Source of the DNA: Bacillota bacterium
GTDB taxonomy: Bacteria > Bacillota > Clostridia > Christensenellales > UMGS416
DNA: 9,896 bases
Direction: 5' to 3'
Assembly (NCBI GenBank): GCA_023422005.1
Contig: JAEZSC010000044.1
Location: forward strand, 1 to 9,896
Shown: piece after piece, positions 1 through 6,428 of the stretch
Numbering within the stretch: position 1 is the stretch's first letter
Layout: each line of letters opens with the position of its first letter
Notes under the pieces: model-generated
What the model saw: the letters and a program-made list of their open reading frames with translations, nothing else
Databases searched by the model: none
What the model was told of the DNA's origin: nothing
Program-made: the position numbers and the translations under genes

Positions 1-70
1 TGACCTGGCAGCACTTATGCACGACGACACCGGCCACGCCGCCGGCCCCGATGATCAACGCCTTTGCCAT
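1..70 (-). CDS. Saccharopine dehydrogenase / carboxynorspermidine synthase family protein, N-terminal fragment
   Basis: Only the first 23 codons are inside the window; the gene continues past the left edge. The visible N-terminus reads MAKALIIGAGGVAGVVVHKC, with a glycine-rich Rossmann nucleotide-binding loop (GAGGVAG, residues 8-14) directly at the start. That pattern, followed by HKCCQ, matches my recollection of bacterial saccharopine-dehydrogenase-like carboxynorspermidine synthases, which reductively couple a diamine or its precursor with aspartate semialdehyde in polyamine synthesis. The start is fixed by an SD AGGAGGG (78-84) 7 bases upstream. It has its own promoter (113-141), so it is not simply the tail of the upstream hydantoinase operon. 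With only 23 residues, the Rossmann fold is well supported but the substrate is inference; another NAD(P)-dependent dehydrogenase is possible. Confidence 0.65.
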   Translation of the reverse strand, partial: MAKALIIGAGGVAGVVVHKCCQV

Positions 71-112
71 GAATGAACCCTCCTGAAAATATCGTTGAAT
101 GGAACGGCGATG

Positions 113-141
113 ATTATACAGAAAAGGGTTGCAAGAATCAA
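113..141 (-). promoter_or_regulatory. Sigma-70/sigma-A type promoter for the partial dehydrogenase gene
   Basis: On the minus strand a -35 box TTGATT (141-136) and a perfect -10 box TATAAT (118-113) are separated by exactly 17 bases. Transcription would begin near 106, giving a leader of about 36 bases before the ATG at 70, with the SD at 78-84. It lies between the preceding hairpin at 173-196 and the gene, as expected for an independent transcription unit. Confidence 0.7.
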
Positions 142-172
142 GAAAATTTGCGTAAAACCTGCAGAAAATGGG

Positions 173-196
173 AAACGGCCGGAAATCCGGCCGTTT
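173..196 (-). terminator. Hairpin terminator after the hydantoinase operon
   Basis: A perfect 10-bp stem (173-182 with 187-196) with the 4-base loop AAAT lies 59 bases beyond the hydantoinase stop codon. The last three pairs are A-T, so the minus-strand transcript ends its 3' arm in UUU but then runs into CCC. The longer T run (194-198) is on the plus strand, where no gene reads into it. Position favours use by the minus-strand operon; tract quality is only moderate in that direction. Confidence 0.55.
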
Positions 197-254
197 TTCA
201 CATAGATATGTTGGGTTTGCTCCCGAATCCTCCAAAATCCTGTGGTATCGGTGA

Positions 255-2255
255 TCAATCAGAAATGCGGCCGCTGGCCGTTGCCGTGACGACTGCCCCC
301 AGCAGGAAGCCGCTCTCCTTGGCGTGGCCCTGCTGTAAACCGCTGTGGACGGTGACCTCCAGTTCGCCGGTGGCGCCGCGCAGCCGGGCCTCCCGCTGGG
401 CGGCCTGGCTGGCGTCGGCCTCGGCCAGTGCCAGCGCCTCCTCCAGCGTTTCGGTGTGGGGGGTGCTGTCATAGCCATACACCGTGTAGCCGGTGATGCC
501 GATGACATCATAATCGGCTCGGACTTCCACCGTACACACGGCGGACACGTTGCCCACAACGGCTCCCAGCGCGTTGGCCACCGGCGCGTCCGGAGCCACG
601 ACGCAGCGAGCGCCCAGTGCCGCCGCCACCGCGGGCAGGAATACATGGATCGGCGCGCCCACGCCCACCAGTGCCGCCGGCGTCGCGAAGGAAACCCGGG
701 CGAAGCCGGGGAACCCTTCCTTGGCCGCGCGCCAGCTCAGATCGATGAGCCGCTCCAGCCCCTCCCCCAACCCCTTGCGGTAGGCCGGGTAGCTGTCCTG
801 CAGCAATACGCGCACGATGTTGCGATACATCCGGTGTTCCACGGCGTCATACACCCTCGTGCAGACGTCCTCAGGCGTGGTCTCCAGGCAGTTGCTCAGG
901 AACTCCACGGCCAGTCGGGAGGCTTCCGCGTCAAAGCGGTGGAAGTCGCCCTTCAAGTGCATGACGTCGGTGGGCGTAAGGCCGGCCCGCAGCACGACAC
1001 CCTCGCGCTCCAAGCGGTCCACCCTTAGGTTGTATACATCGCTGCCGACAGCGGCCGCGGCCTGCTGCAGGCTCAGAGGCCCGCTCCGCAACGCCGCGCA
1101 GAAGGCACGTTCATCGTCGGTGTAGCCGGCGTTCTCCCCAATGTCCTTTACCAAAACATAGAAGCCGTGCAACGGCTGGGTGTGGTGCTTGATGCTGTCC
1201 GCCAGCTCCCGCAGCACAGCCACGACCTGCGGGTGCTGGCTGGCCAGCACGCACAGCGGAATCACCCGGCCGTCGCACAGCGTAAGCCCCCCATGGCCGT
1301 CGGGGCGTATCTCGGTGTCTCCCCCCAAACCGTAGGTATCGATGAACACGCCCCTCACGAAGGTGCGCCACGGGCCTATGGTGATGCCGTCACCGGAGCG
1401 CCGGGCCACGCCGCCCTGCACCATGGCCACGTCGGTCGTGGTACCGCCCATGTCCAGTATCATGCAGTCGGGCTCCTGTGCCAGAGCCATGGCGCCCATG
1501 ACGCTGGCCGCCGGCCCGCACAGCAGCGTCTCCACCGGGCGCACGGTGGTCATGCCCTCGCTCATCAGCGTGCCGTCGCTGCGCACGATGACCAGCGGGC
1601 AGCCGATGCCCCGGGCGGCCAGCGCCCGGCGGGTGGCCCGCAGGAAATCCTGTATCAGCGGCAGAAGGCGCGCGTTGAGCAGAGCGCTTGCCGCCCGCTG
1701 CAGGCTGTTGAGGTCGTTGAAAAGGTCATGACCGCAAACGATGGGGATGTCATGGCGGGAGGCGATGACCTGCCGGGCCTTCTTCTCCAGCGCGGCGTTG
1801 TTCCACATGGCGAACACTTCCACAACGGCCACGGCCTCGGCGTCGGCAAACCACGCCTCGCTTTCCCGCAGAAAGGCATCCCAGTCTGGCTCCCGCAGGA
1901 TATCTCCGCCCATGGTGCCCAGGCTGTCCAGCATCCAAATATCCTTAAGCGGCGGCAGACCGTACTCCCGACCCACCTCGTTTACGGTGCCGGGGTGCAT
2001 GCCCAGCAGCACCAGCTTGGCGCGACCGCCCTTGCCCTCTATGCAGGCGTTGGTGGCCAGCGTCGTGCTCAGAGCCACCCGCTGCGCGTGCCGCGCTTCC
2101 GTCGGCAGGCCGTCCAGCGCCTCGCCGATGCCGCGGGAGAGGTCCTCCCGCGTGGTGAGCGCCTTGGCCCAGCCCAGTATTTTGCCTTGGTCGCGGTCAT
2201 AAAGTACAGCGTCGGTATAAGTGCCGCCGGTGTCAATTCCAATTTCCAGTTTCAT
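255..2255 (-). CDS. Hydantoinase/oxoprolinase family protein (HyuA-like)
   Basis: The 666-residue protein is a full-length HyuA-type subunit. The N-terminal actin-like/ATPase signature GIDTGGTYTDAVLYD (residues 6-20) is followed by a STTLATNACIEGKGG segment (63-77), a second phosphate-binding motif DMGGTTTDVAMV (268-279) and the C-terminal stretch VGAPIHVFLPAVAAALGA (532-549) typical of the family. Residues about 394-432 look like a small helical insert. Known members use ATP to open cyclic amides (hydantoins, 5-oxoproline) or form part of acetone/acetophenone carboxylases. No HyuB-type partner is adjacent, so the substrate cannot be stated. The SD (TAAGGGG) overlaps the stop codon of the upstream flavoprotein gene, 9 bases away, which indicates a single operon and probably coupled translation. 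No frame damage is seen. Confidence 0.88.
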   Translation of the reverse strand: MKLEIGIDTGGTYTDAVLYDRDQGKILGWAKALTTREDLSRGIGEALDGLPTEARHAQRVALSTTLATNACIEGKGGRAKLVLLGMHPGTVNEVGREYGLPPLKDIWMLDSLGTMGGDILREPDWDAFLRESEAWFADAEAVAVVEVFAMWNNAALEKKARQVIASRHDIPIVCGHDLFNDLNSLQRAASALLNARLLPLIQDFLRATRRALAARGIGCPLVIVRSDGTLMSEGMTTVRPVETLLCGPAASVMGAMALAQEPDCMILDMGGTTTDVAMVQGGVARRSGDGITIGPWRTFVRGVFIDTYGLGGDTEIRPDGHGGLTLCDGRVIPLCVLASQHPQVVAVLRELADSIKHHTQPLHGFYVLVKDIGENAGYTDDERAFCAALRSGPLSLQQAAAAVGSDVYNLRVDRLEREGVVLRAGLTPTDVMHLKGDFHRFDAEASRLAVEFLSNCLETTPEDVCTRVYDAVEHRMYRNIVRVLLQDSYPAYRKGLGEGLERLIDLSWRAAKEGFPGFARVSFATPAALVGVGAPIHVFLPAVAAALGARCVVAPDAPVANALGAVVGNVSAVCTVEVRADYDVIGITGYTVYGYDSTPHTETLEEALALAEADASQAAQREARLRGATGELEVTVHSGLQQGHAKESGFLLGAVVTATASGRISD

Positions 2256-2264
2256 AACTACCCC

Positions 2265-3395
2265 TTAAAGTGCAGTGAGTATATCGGCAAATTCCCGCGC
2301 GCCGGGGAAAGCCCGGCCTTCTGCCACAGCGCGGCGCAGCTTCTGGGCGGCGGATGTGTTGCCGACCAGCGCGGCGCCCACAATCACATCCTCGCGCAGC
2401 ATGGCGCATCCATAACCGCCGTCGAAGTCCATCAGCGCCCGGGCGCCCTCACCGGACATGTCGCCGGTGGAGAACACGCCCAATGTGCCCACCTTGAGCA
2501 TCGGCGAAGGCGGCGCGTCCACATAGCTTAAGCTGTCGCCGGCGGCGTTGGCGCCGGCCACCTTGCCCTGCTCCTGGGCCGTGGGCATCAGCCCCCAGTT
2601 GCGGCCCTGGAACTGCGCGGCGTCGCCGCAAGCAAACACGCCGTGCAGCGACGTGGCCATGTGCTCATCCACGACCACTGCGCGCTCACAGGCTGCGCCG
2701 GCGGCCTGGGCCAGCGCCACGCACGGCCGTATGCCCGCTGCCACGACGACACACGCGCCATCGTAGAGGGGCTGGAAATCCGCCGGGTCCGCACCGACGT
2801 GCAGCGTGAAGCCCCGCTCCTCCAGCTGTTTTTGCAGATAGTCGCCGCCCTCGCGGTTGAGCTGCCGGGGCAGCAGCCACGGCAGCCGCTCGATGACCGT
2901 CACCTGAGCGCCGGCGTTGTTCAGTTCCCACGCCGTCTCCAGGCCCAGCAGCCCGCCGCCCACGACGACCGCGCGCCGGCGCTCCAGCGCGCAGGCGCGG
3001 ATGTCCACGGCGTCGTCATAGCTGCGCAGAGCCATTGGCTCAGCCCCCGGCACCGGCGGTATAAAGCACTCGGCGCCCACAGCCAGCACCAGCGCGTCAT
3101 AGCCCAGCGCACTGCCATCGGCAAAGGTCACGACCCGTGCCGCGGCGTCCACGGCCACAGCGCGGGCGTTTAGTCGCAGCGTCACGCCGGTCTTCTCAAA
3201 CCATTCGGGCTTTCGGATGGCCAGCGCCGCGGCCGGCAGCGGCTCGGCCAGCAGCCGGGGCAGCCTGGGGCGGAAGTAGGGCGCGTAGGGCTCCGCGCCG
3301 CACAGCGTGACCGCGGCGCCCCGGGCTGCTGCAGCCTCAGCGGCAGCCACTCCCGCCGGGCCCGCTCCCAGTATCAACACTCTTTTTTGATCCAT
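2265..3395 (-). CDS. NAD(P)/FAD-dependent oxidoreductase (rubredoxin/nitrite reductase-like flavoprotein)
   Basis: The protein has 376 residues from the chosen start. It shows the two-Rossmann architecture of class I pyridine nucleotide oxidoreductases: FAD loop GAGPAG (10-15), NAD(P)H loop VVVGGGLLGLETA (143-155) and the second FAD motif ACGDAA (255-260), followed by TAQEQGKVAGANAAG (272-286). That last segment and the short C-terminus resemble NADH:rubredoxin oxidoreductases and the NirB flavin domain. No CxxC redox pair of the thioredoxin-reductase type is visible. I start at the ATG at 3395 (MDQKRVLILGAG) because GGGAG lies 7 bases upstream and the loop then sits at the usual position. 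An in-frame ATG at 3428 would add 11 residues but lies at the predicted transcription start. It is first in an operon with the HyuA-like gene. The electron acceptor is unknown; rubredoxin or another small redox protein is a reasonable guess. Confidence 0.87.
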   Translation of the reverse strand: MDQKRVLILGAGPAGVAAAEAAAARGAAVTLCGAEPYAPYFRPRLPRLLAEPLPAAALAIRKPEWFEKTGVTLRLNARAVAVDAAARVVTFADGSALGYDALVLAVGAECFIPPVPGAEPMALRSYDDAVDIRACALERRRAVVVGGGLLGLETAWELNNAGAQVTVIERLPWLLPRQLNREGGDYLQKQLEERGFTLHVGADPADFQPLYDGACVVVAAGIRPCVALAQAAGAACERAVVVDEHMATSLHGVFACGDAAQFQGRNWGLMPTAQEQGKVAGANAAGDSLSYVDAPPSPMLKVGTLGVFSTGDMSGEGARALMDFDGGYGCAMLREDVIVGAALVGNTSAAQKLRRAVAEGRAFPGAREFADILTAL

Positions 3396-3433
3396 AGAAC
3401 ACTCCCAGAGCAGAAAATGCAAATTCATGGCCC

Positions 3434-3439
3434 ATTATA
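3434..3439 (-). promoter_or_regulatory. -10 box of the oxidoreductase-hydantoinase operon promoter
   Basis: A perfect minus-strand TATAAT lies 38 bases before the ATG at 3395, placing the transcript start near 3427. No good -35 box is present at 17 bases (CCACAC), so the promoter may be weak or activator-dependent. The location supports the downstream ATG as the real start of the flavoprotein. Confidence 0.45.
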
Positions 3440-3510
3440 CACTGCTTTGGCTTGGTGTGGAATGTTTTGAACTCATTAAGGACTCAGTCCCAAAGATTAA
3501 TCGTCGTAAA

Positions 3511-3666
3511 GCCCGATCGCGAGCTGTCGGGCCATCGCATAACGATACAACGTTGGGGCCGAAGGTTTCCAAAGGGCGATCGGAAACCTTTGGTCGCGCT
3601 TAAAAAGCGCGAAACCATTCTTCTGTGCATGAAATATGCACTTAACGCGGATAGCAAACAGCCGCG
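3511..3666 (+). other. Hairpin-rich intergenic block (structured leader or palindromic repeat element)
   Basis: The gap between the divergent genes (3396-3725, 330 bases) contains no convincing gene but five consecutive stem-loops. They are: 3511-3516/3527-3532 (6 bp); 3557-3570/3582-3595 (14 bp with two G-U pairs as RNA, loop of 11); 3595-3601/3605-3611 (7 bp, loop AAA); 3625-3630/3636-3641 (6 bp, loop GAAAT); and 3646-3650/3662-3666 (5 bp). Inside the large one, CCAAAGG (3569-3575) can instead pair with CCTTTGG (3587-3593), giving a mutually exclusive fold. It could be the leader of the plus-strand DUF3298 genes, a small RNA, or a dispersed palindromic repeat. No U tract follows any stem on either strand, so ordinary terminators are unlikely. 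I see no clear plus-strand promoter before it. Confidence 0.5.
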
Positions 3667-3703
3667 ACAGGCGTGCGAACCTTTGTTGGGCGCCATACAT
3701 ACC

Positions 3704-3720
3704 ATGCCCCAGAGGGGTGT
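3704..3720 (+). promoter_or_regulatory. Hairpin covering the ribosome binding site of the first DUF3298 gene
   Basis: CCCC (3707-3710) and GGGG (3714-3717) pair around the loop AGA, and the stem extends to 7 bp with two G-U pairs and one A-U pair (3704-3706 with 3718-3720). The GGGG arm and loop form the SD (AGAGGGG, 3711-3717), 8 bases before the ATG at 3726. In the folded state the SD would be hidden, so translation could be throttled. This is inferred from pairing only. Confidence 0.35.
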
Positions 3721-3725
3721 TGACC

Positions 3726-4415
3726 ATGGAAGGCGCAGTCATCACAAAGCATACGCTCAAGGACGACCTGACCTACAAGGGCGTCATTATGGTGGGCGTT
3801 CAGATCGATTATCCGCAGATCAGCGGCGCGGTGAGCGCCCAGGGGCGCAAGGCGTTCAACCGCTACTATGTGCTGCAGGCCAACGAGCGCATGGCCTATG
3901 CCCGCACAACGATGTACAAGAGCGCCGTGGAGGATTATGAGTATCGCCAGCAGCAGGGATATCCCTTCAACCAATACGCACTGGTGCAGGCCTTCGAGGT
4001 CACGCTGAACCGGCCACCGCTGGTCAGCCTGTATTACGACGTGTATGAATACACCGGCGGCGCCCACGGCAACACGACCCGCACCGGCAACACGTGGGAT
4101 CTGCAGAAGGGCCGCATGCTCAAGCTCAACGAGCTTTTCCGCCCCGGGTATCAATATATGCCCGTCATCGCCGCAGCCGTCACCGCCGAGGCCCACCGCC
4201 GCGAGGCTGCCGGTGAAGGCTATTACTTCGACAATCTGGATCAGAACCTGGCGCAGTACTTCGACCCGGCCAACTTCTACCTGACCAGCGAAGGGCTTGC
4301 CATCTTCTATCCGCTTTATACGATCTCTCCCTATGCCGGCGGCATCAACGTGTTCGAGGTGCCCTACGGCCTGTTCGGCAACAACCTGCGCTACCCGCTC
4401 ATCGTATTCCCCTGA
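3726..4415 (+). CDS. DUF3298/DUF4163-family protein (RsiV-like fold), cytoplasmic form
   Basis: The protein has 229 residues. The N-terminal half (about 20-100, YKGVIMVGVQIDYPQISG onward) resembles DUF4163, and the C-terminal half (about 103-215) carries the DUF3298 hallmark YEYTGGAHGN (107-116), then TWDLQKGRMLKLNELFRPGYQY (123-144) and FYLTSEGLAIFYPLYTISPYAGG (185-206). Characterised relatives include the extracytoplasmic domain of anti-sigma factor RsiV, which binds lysozyme. Here there is no signal peptide or membrane segment, so the protein should stay in the cytoplasm unless exported by an unusual route. The ATG at 3726 is chosen for its SD AGAGGGG (3711-3717); an in-frame ATG at 3636 lies inside a hairpin and lacks an SD. 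Its paralogue follows 19 bases downstream, so the two are probably co-transcribed. Function unknown. Confidence 0.85.
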   Translation: MEGAVITKHTLKDDLTYKGVIMVGVQIDYPQISGAVSAQGRKAFNRYYVLQANERMAYARTTMYKSAVEDYEYRQQQGYPFNQYALVQAFEVTLNRPPLVSLYYDVYEYTGGAHGNTTRTGNTWDLQKGRMLKLNELFRPGYQYMPVIAAAVTAEAHRREAAGEGYYFDNLDQNLAQYFDPANFYLTSEGLAIFYPLYTISPYAGGINVFEVPYGLFGNNLRYPLIVFP

Positions 4416-4434
4416 GCCGCGAGGAGGCGATTGC

Positions 4435-5079
4435 ATGCTTACCTACCCCATCGAGACCCGCCAACAGCAGGGCCGGCTGATGCGCGGCGAAGCGCCGCTG
4501 CTGCAAGTGCTGCTGGACTACCCCATGTGCACCGGCGGCGCGCCGGCCCACAGCCTGGACCAGTTCAACCGCCACTATCTGGGCATGACACAGAAAGCGC
4601 TGTCCGATGCCCGTGGCTCCATGAGCATTGCCGCGCTGCGCCACCGCAACCGCAACATCGCCGCCGGCGTGCCCTTTGCCGAGCACAGCCTGCGTCAGGA
4701 TTGCGAAGTGACCTACAACGAGCGGCCTTGGCTGTCGGTCGTGTGCGACACCCGCCGCACCGAAAGCGCCGTGCACGCCGTGGTGGAGCGCCGCGCCGAC
4801 ACCTGGGACATGGAGGCCGGACACATGGTCACGCTGAGGGACCTGTTTCAGCCTGGCTATGACTACAGGAAGACGATAATGGACTACATAGAGCGCACCC
4901 TCGCGGGCACGGGCCAGCCCGACATCAAGCAGCTGCGCGCCCACTTCCGCGAGCGCGATTTCTACCTGAGCCGCAAGGGGCTGGCGGTTTTCTTCCCACT
5001 GGCGCAGCTGGAGCCCTACCAGGAGGATGTTCCCGTTTATACGGTGCCGTTTTCTGAATTTGAGGGTATCCGGTTATAA
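4435..5079 (+). CDS. Diverged DUF3298-like paralogue of the preceding protein
   Basis: The protein has 214 residues and starts behind a strong SD AGGAGG (4422-4427) with 7-base spacing. It aligns with the upstream protein almost without gaps through residues 95-144: both have an Asn-95 segment, a TWD (123-125), an LF-P-GY-Y motif (137-144), then FYLS-GLA-FFPL near 176-189 and a closing V-PF/PY strand. The family signature has decayed: TGGAHGN (110-116) of the neighbour is ESAVHAV here, keeping only His-114. No signal peptide or membrane segment is visible. The pair most likely arose by tandem duplication followed by divergence of the second copy. Whether they form a heteromer or bind different ligands cannot be told from sequence. 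Function unknown. Confidence 0.78.
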   Translation: MLTYPIETRQQQGRLMRGEAPLLQVLLDYPMCTGGAPAHSLDQFNRHYLGMTQKALSDARGSMSIAALRHRNRNIAAGVPFAEHSLRQDCEVTYNERPWLSVVCDTRRTESAVHAVVERRADTWDMEAGHMVTLRDLFQPGYDYRKTIMDYIERTLAGTGQPDIKQLRAHFRERDFYLSRKGLAVFFPLAQLEPYQEDVPVYTVPFSEFEGIRL

Positions 5080-5089
5080 GTAGGATGTG

Positions 5090-5119
5090 GGAGGATGCGG
5101 CCATCGGGCTGCATCCTCC
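5090..5119 (+). terminator. Long hairpin after the DUF3298 pair (terminator or 3' processing structure)
   Basis: A 13-bp stem (5090-5102 with 5107-5119, one G-U pair) with loop ATCG begins 11 bases after the stop codon. Flanking ATGTGG (5085-5090) and CCACAT (5125-5130) can add an outer stem across a bulge. No U tract follows (TAATACCA), so it is not a textbook intrinsic terminator. It may block 3' exonucleases, or be a weak terminator before the DUF1294 gene. TTGATCATCAA (5130-5140), an inverted repeat just after it, may be an operator-like site for that gene. Confidence 0.4.
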
Positions 5120-5226
5120 TAATACCACATTGATCATCAAAGCACGTCCTCTCGCGAATCGGCCCAGGAATGTGATAAGATACTCCCGGCGATGCCCCCC
5201 TCAATCCACCGCCGCACGGAGAATCC

Positions 5227-5505
5227 ATGAACACATTGCAGTACGCGCTGATCGGCTATCTGCTCATCATCAACATCATAGGGTGCTTTGTGGCCTGGAG
5301 CGACAAACGAAAGGCGCAGCTCAAGCAGTGGCGAACGCCGGAGAAGGCCTTCTGGGGCCTGGCGCTGGCCGGCGGCGGCCTGGGCGTGCTGGCGGGCTTT
5401 GCGGCCTTCCGCCACAAGACCAAGCACGCCGGGCTGGTGTTTGCCGTGGCGGTGTGCGCGGCGCTGTGCTATGCCGGCTGCTTCTTTCTGTGGCAGGCCC
5501 TTTGA
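5227..5505 (+). CDS. DUF1294 family small membrane protein
   Basis: The protein has 92 residues and a CGGAGA SD (5217-5222) before the ATG. It shows the DUF1294 pattern clearly: a first membrane helix (about 5-25), the cytoplasmic motif WSDKRKA (24-30), WRTPE (35-39), a glycine-rich helix LALAGGGLGVLAGFAAF (45-61), FRHKTKH (61-67) and a final helix (about 68-90). The length is typical. Members are inner-membrane proteins of unknown role, sometimes fused to cold-shock domains; no fusion is present here. It follows the DUF3298 pair by 147 bases, separated by a hairpin, so co-transcription is uncertain. No strong promoter is evident in the gap. It ends 17 bases from the convergent nucleotidyltransferase gene, with no terminator between them. 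Confidence 0.85.
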   Translation: MNTLQYALIGYLLIINIIGCFVAWSDKRKAQLKQWRTPEKAFWGLALAGGGLGVLAGFAAFRHKTKHAGLVFAVAVCAALCYAGCFFLWQAL

Positions 5506-5522
5506 TAAGGACTTTCCTCCTT

Positions 5523-6212
5523 CTATACCTCTGACAGCCCCTTGCGCACATGCTCCTCTATGAGCTGTGCCCGCTCCTCACGGCCCCGCCGGCGGTTTAC
5601 AGCCACCAACAGCTCCAGCGGCGGCACACGGATGGCGTGCCCCTTCCACATCACGGTCTGCAGGTGATCCAGCGCATAGGGCCCGCAGTCGGCAGGCTCG
5701 GGCTCATCCAGGCAGGGCTGGGGGTCCGCCGCGACGTCGATGCGCGCATGAAGGAACACCACACCGAAGTGCCTGGTCACCCAGCCGCCGGTTTCGATGA
5801 TGGGTTCTATGATGCAGTCGCGGAAAAGGTTTGACACGGCTTCCACATCGGCGGAGCGGATCATGATATCCACATCGTGGGGCTCCAGCGGCACACCCCG
5901 AATGCAGGCGGAACAACTGCCGGTCAGCCACCAAAAGATGCCGGTCCCCTCCATGCGCCGGGCGAAGGCCAGCAGGGCGTCCTGCCACCCGGTCGGCGAA
6001 AAGCGGCCCAGCTGGGAGAGCATCTCCTCGATGTGGCGGGCGTAATTTGCCTGGATGGCGGGCAGATGCGGCAGATCGCCGGGGAAGCGCTTGACATAGC
6101 TGTCATTTTCCTTCGTATAGAAGCAAGCCTTCAGAACATCTTCGTATCTTGGGTCGTATTGGGCTACACGGAACACAACCAAGCCCTTGTCCTGTTCAAA
6201 TGTGATCTTCAT
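5523..6212 (-). CDS. Nucleotidyltransferase-fold protein
   Basis: The protein has 229 residues. The centre carries the polymerase-beta-type nucleotidyltransferase signature: WWLTGSCSACIRGVPLEPHDVDIMI (94-118), where Gly98-Ser99 contact the nucleotide and Asp113/Asp115 would bind metal. A plausible third carboxylate is Asp159 in ARIDVA. The closing segment (LLVAVNRRRGREERAQLIEEHV, 201-221) resembles the end of aminoglycoside or nucleotidyltransferase-like proteins encoded alone in Clostridia. Residues 1-70 form an extra N-terminal part (charged, aromatic, with YTKENDSYVKRF at 32-43) whose fold I do not recognise. The start is set by an AAAGGGGG SD with 7-base spacing. All catalytic positions look intact, so activity is likely, but the substrate (a small molecule, RNA or protein) is unknown. 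There is no neighbouring HEPN-type partner, so a toxin-antitoxin role is not supported. Confidence 0.75.
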   Translation of the reverse strand: MKITFEQDKGLVVFRVAQYDPRYEDVLKACFYTKENDSYVKRFPGDLPHLPAIQANYARHIEEMLSQLGRFSPTGWQDALLAFARRMEGTGIFWWLTGSCSACIRGVPLEPHDVDIMIRSADVEAVSNLFRDCIIEPIIETGGWVTRHFGVVFLHARIDVAADPQPCLDEPEPADCGPYALDHLQTVMWKGHAIRVPPLELLVAVNRRRGREERAQLIEEHVRKGLSEV

Positions 6213-6387
6213 CGGAGATCCCCCTTTTCGCTCAATGCTTTCACACTAAGCTTAGCAGAAGAAAACAAGTGAAGTTTGATTTGAGTTGTGATGTTGCTTT
6301 CTGACCGTTGAGCCGCTGAAGTGCGGTTTTTATCCCAAACGGAGCATCATTGGTGCAATATCAGGTGCAACAGATTGTAAGATACCT

Positions 6388-6393
6388 TATAAT
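6388..6393 (+). promoter_or_regulatory. -10 box of the DUF975 gene promoter, with a repeated GGTGCAA motif upstream
   Basis: A perfect TATAAT lies 35 bases before the ATG at 6429. The -35 position (6365-6370, GTGCAA, 17-base spacing) matches consensus poorly. It coincides with the second copy of a direct repeat GGTGCAA (6352-6358 and 6364-6370, 12 bases apart), which may be an activator or repressor site. The rest of the 216-base gap to the divergent nucleotidyltransferase gene is AT-richer than the window average and contains a 10-bp palindrome CTAAGCTTAG (6246-6255), but no gene. Confidence 0.45.
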
Positions 6394-6428
6394 CAAATCA
6401 TATCATTTTTGTGGGGAGGGCATCATCC

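Noticed and set aside
1167..2531. A long plus-strand open frame antisense to the HyuA-like gene.
   Set aside because: It is His/Gln/Arg-rich, matches no family, and lies opposite a gene with clear family motifs throughout.
3484..3760. Minus- and plus-strand frames of 73-87 codons across the hairpin block upstream of the DUF3298 genes.
   Set aside because: They translate through palindromes, lack SD sequences and match no family; the hairpins explain the region better.
3642..4436. A minus-strand open frame of about 264 codons opposite the first DUF3298 gene.
   Set aside because: No SD or family motif; the plus-strand gene has both.
5174..5181. Possible -10 box (GATAAG or TAAGAT) for the DUF1294 gene.
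   Set aside because: Only 4 of 6 matches, with no -35 at suitable spacing.
6311..6328. Small hairpin CCGC-TGAAGT-GCGG followed by TTTTT on the plus strand.
   Set aside because: The stem is only 4 bp (6 with a G-U pair), and no plus-strand transcript reaches it, so a terminator is not supported.
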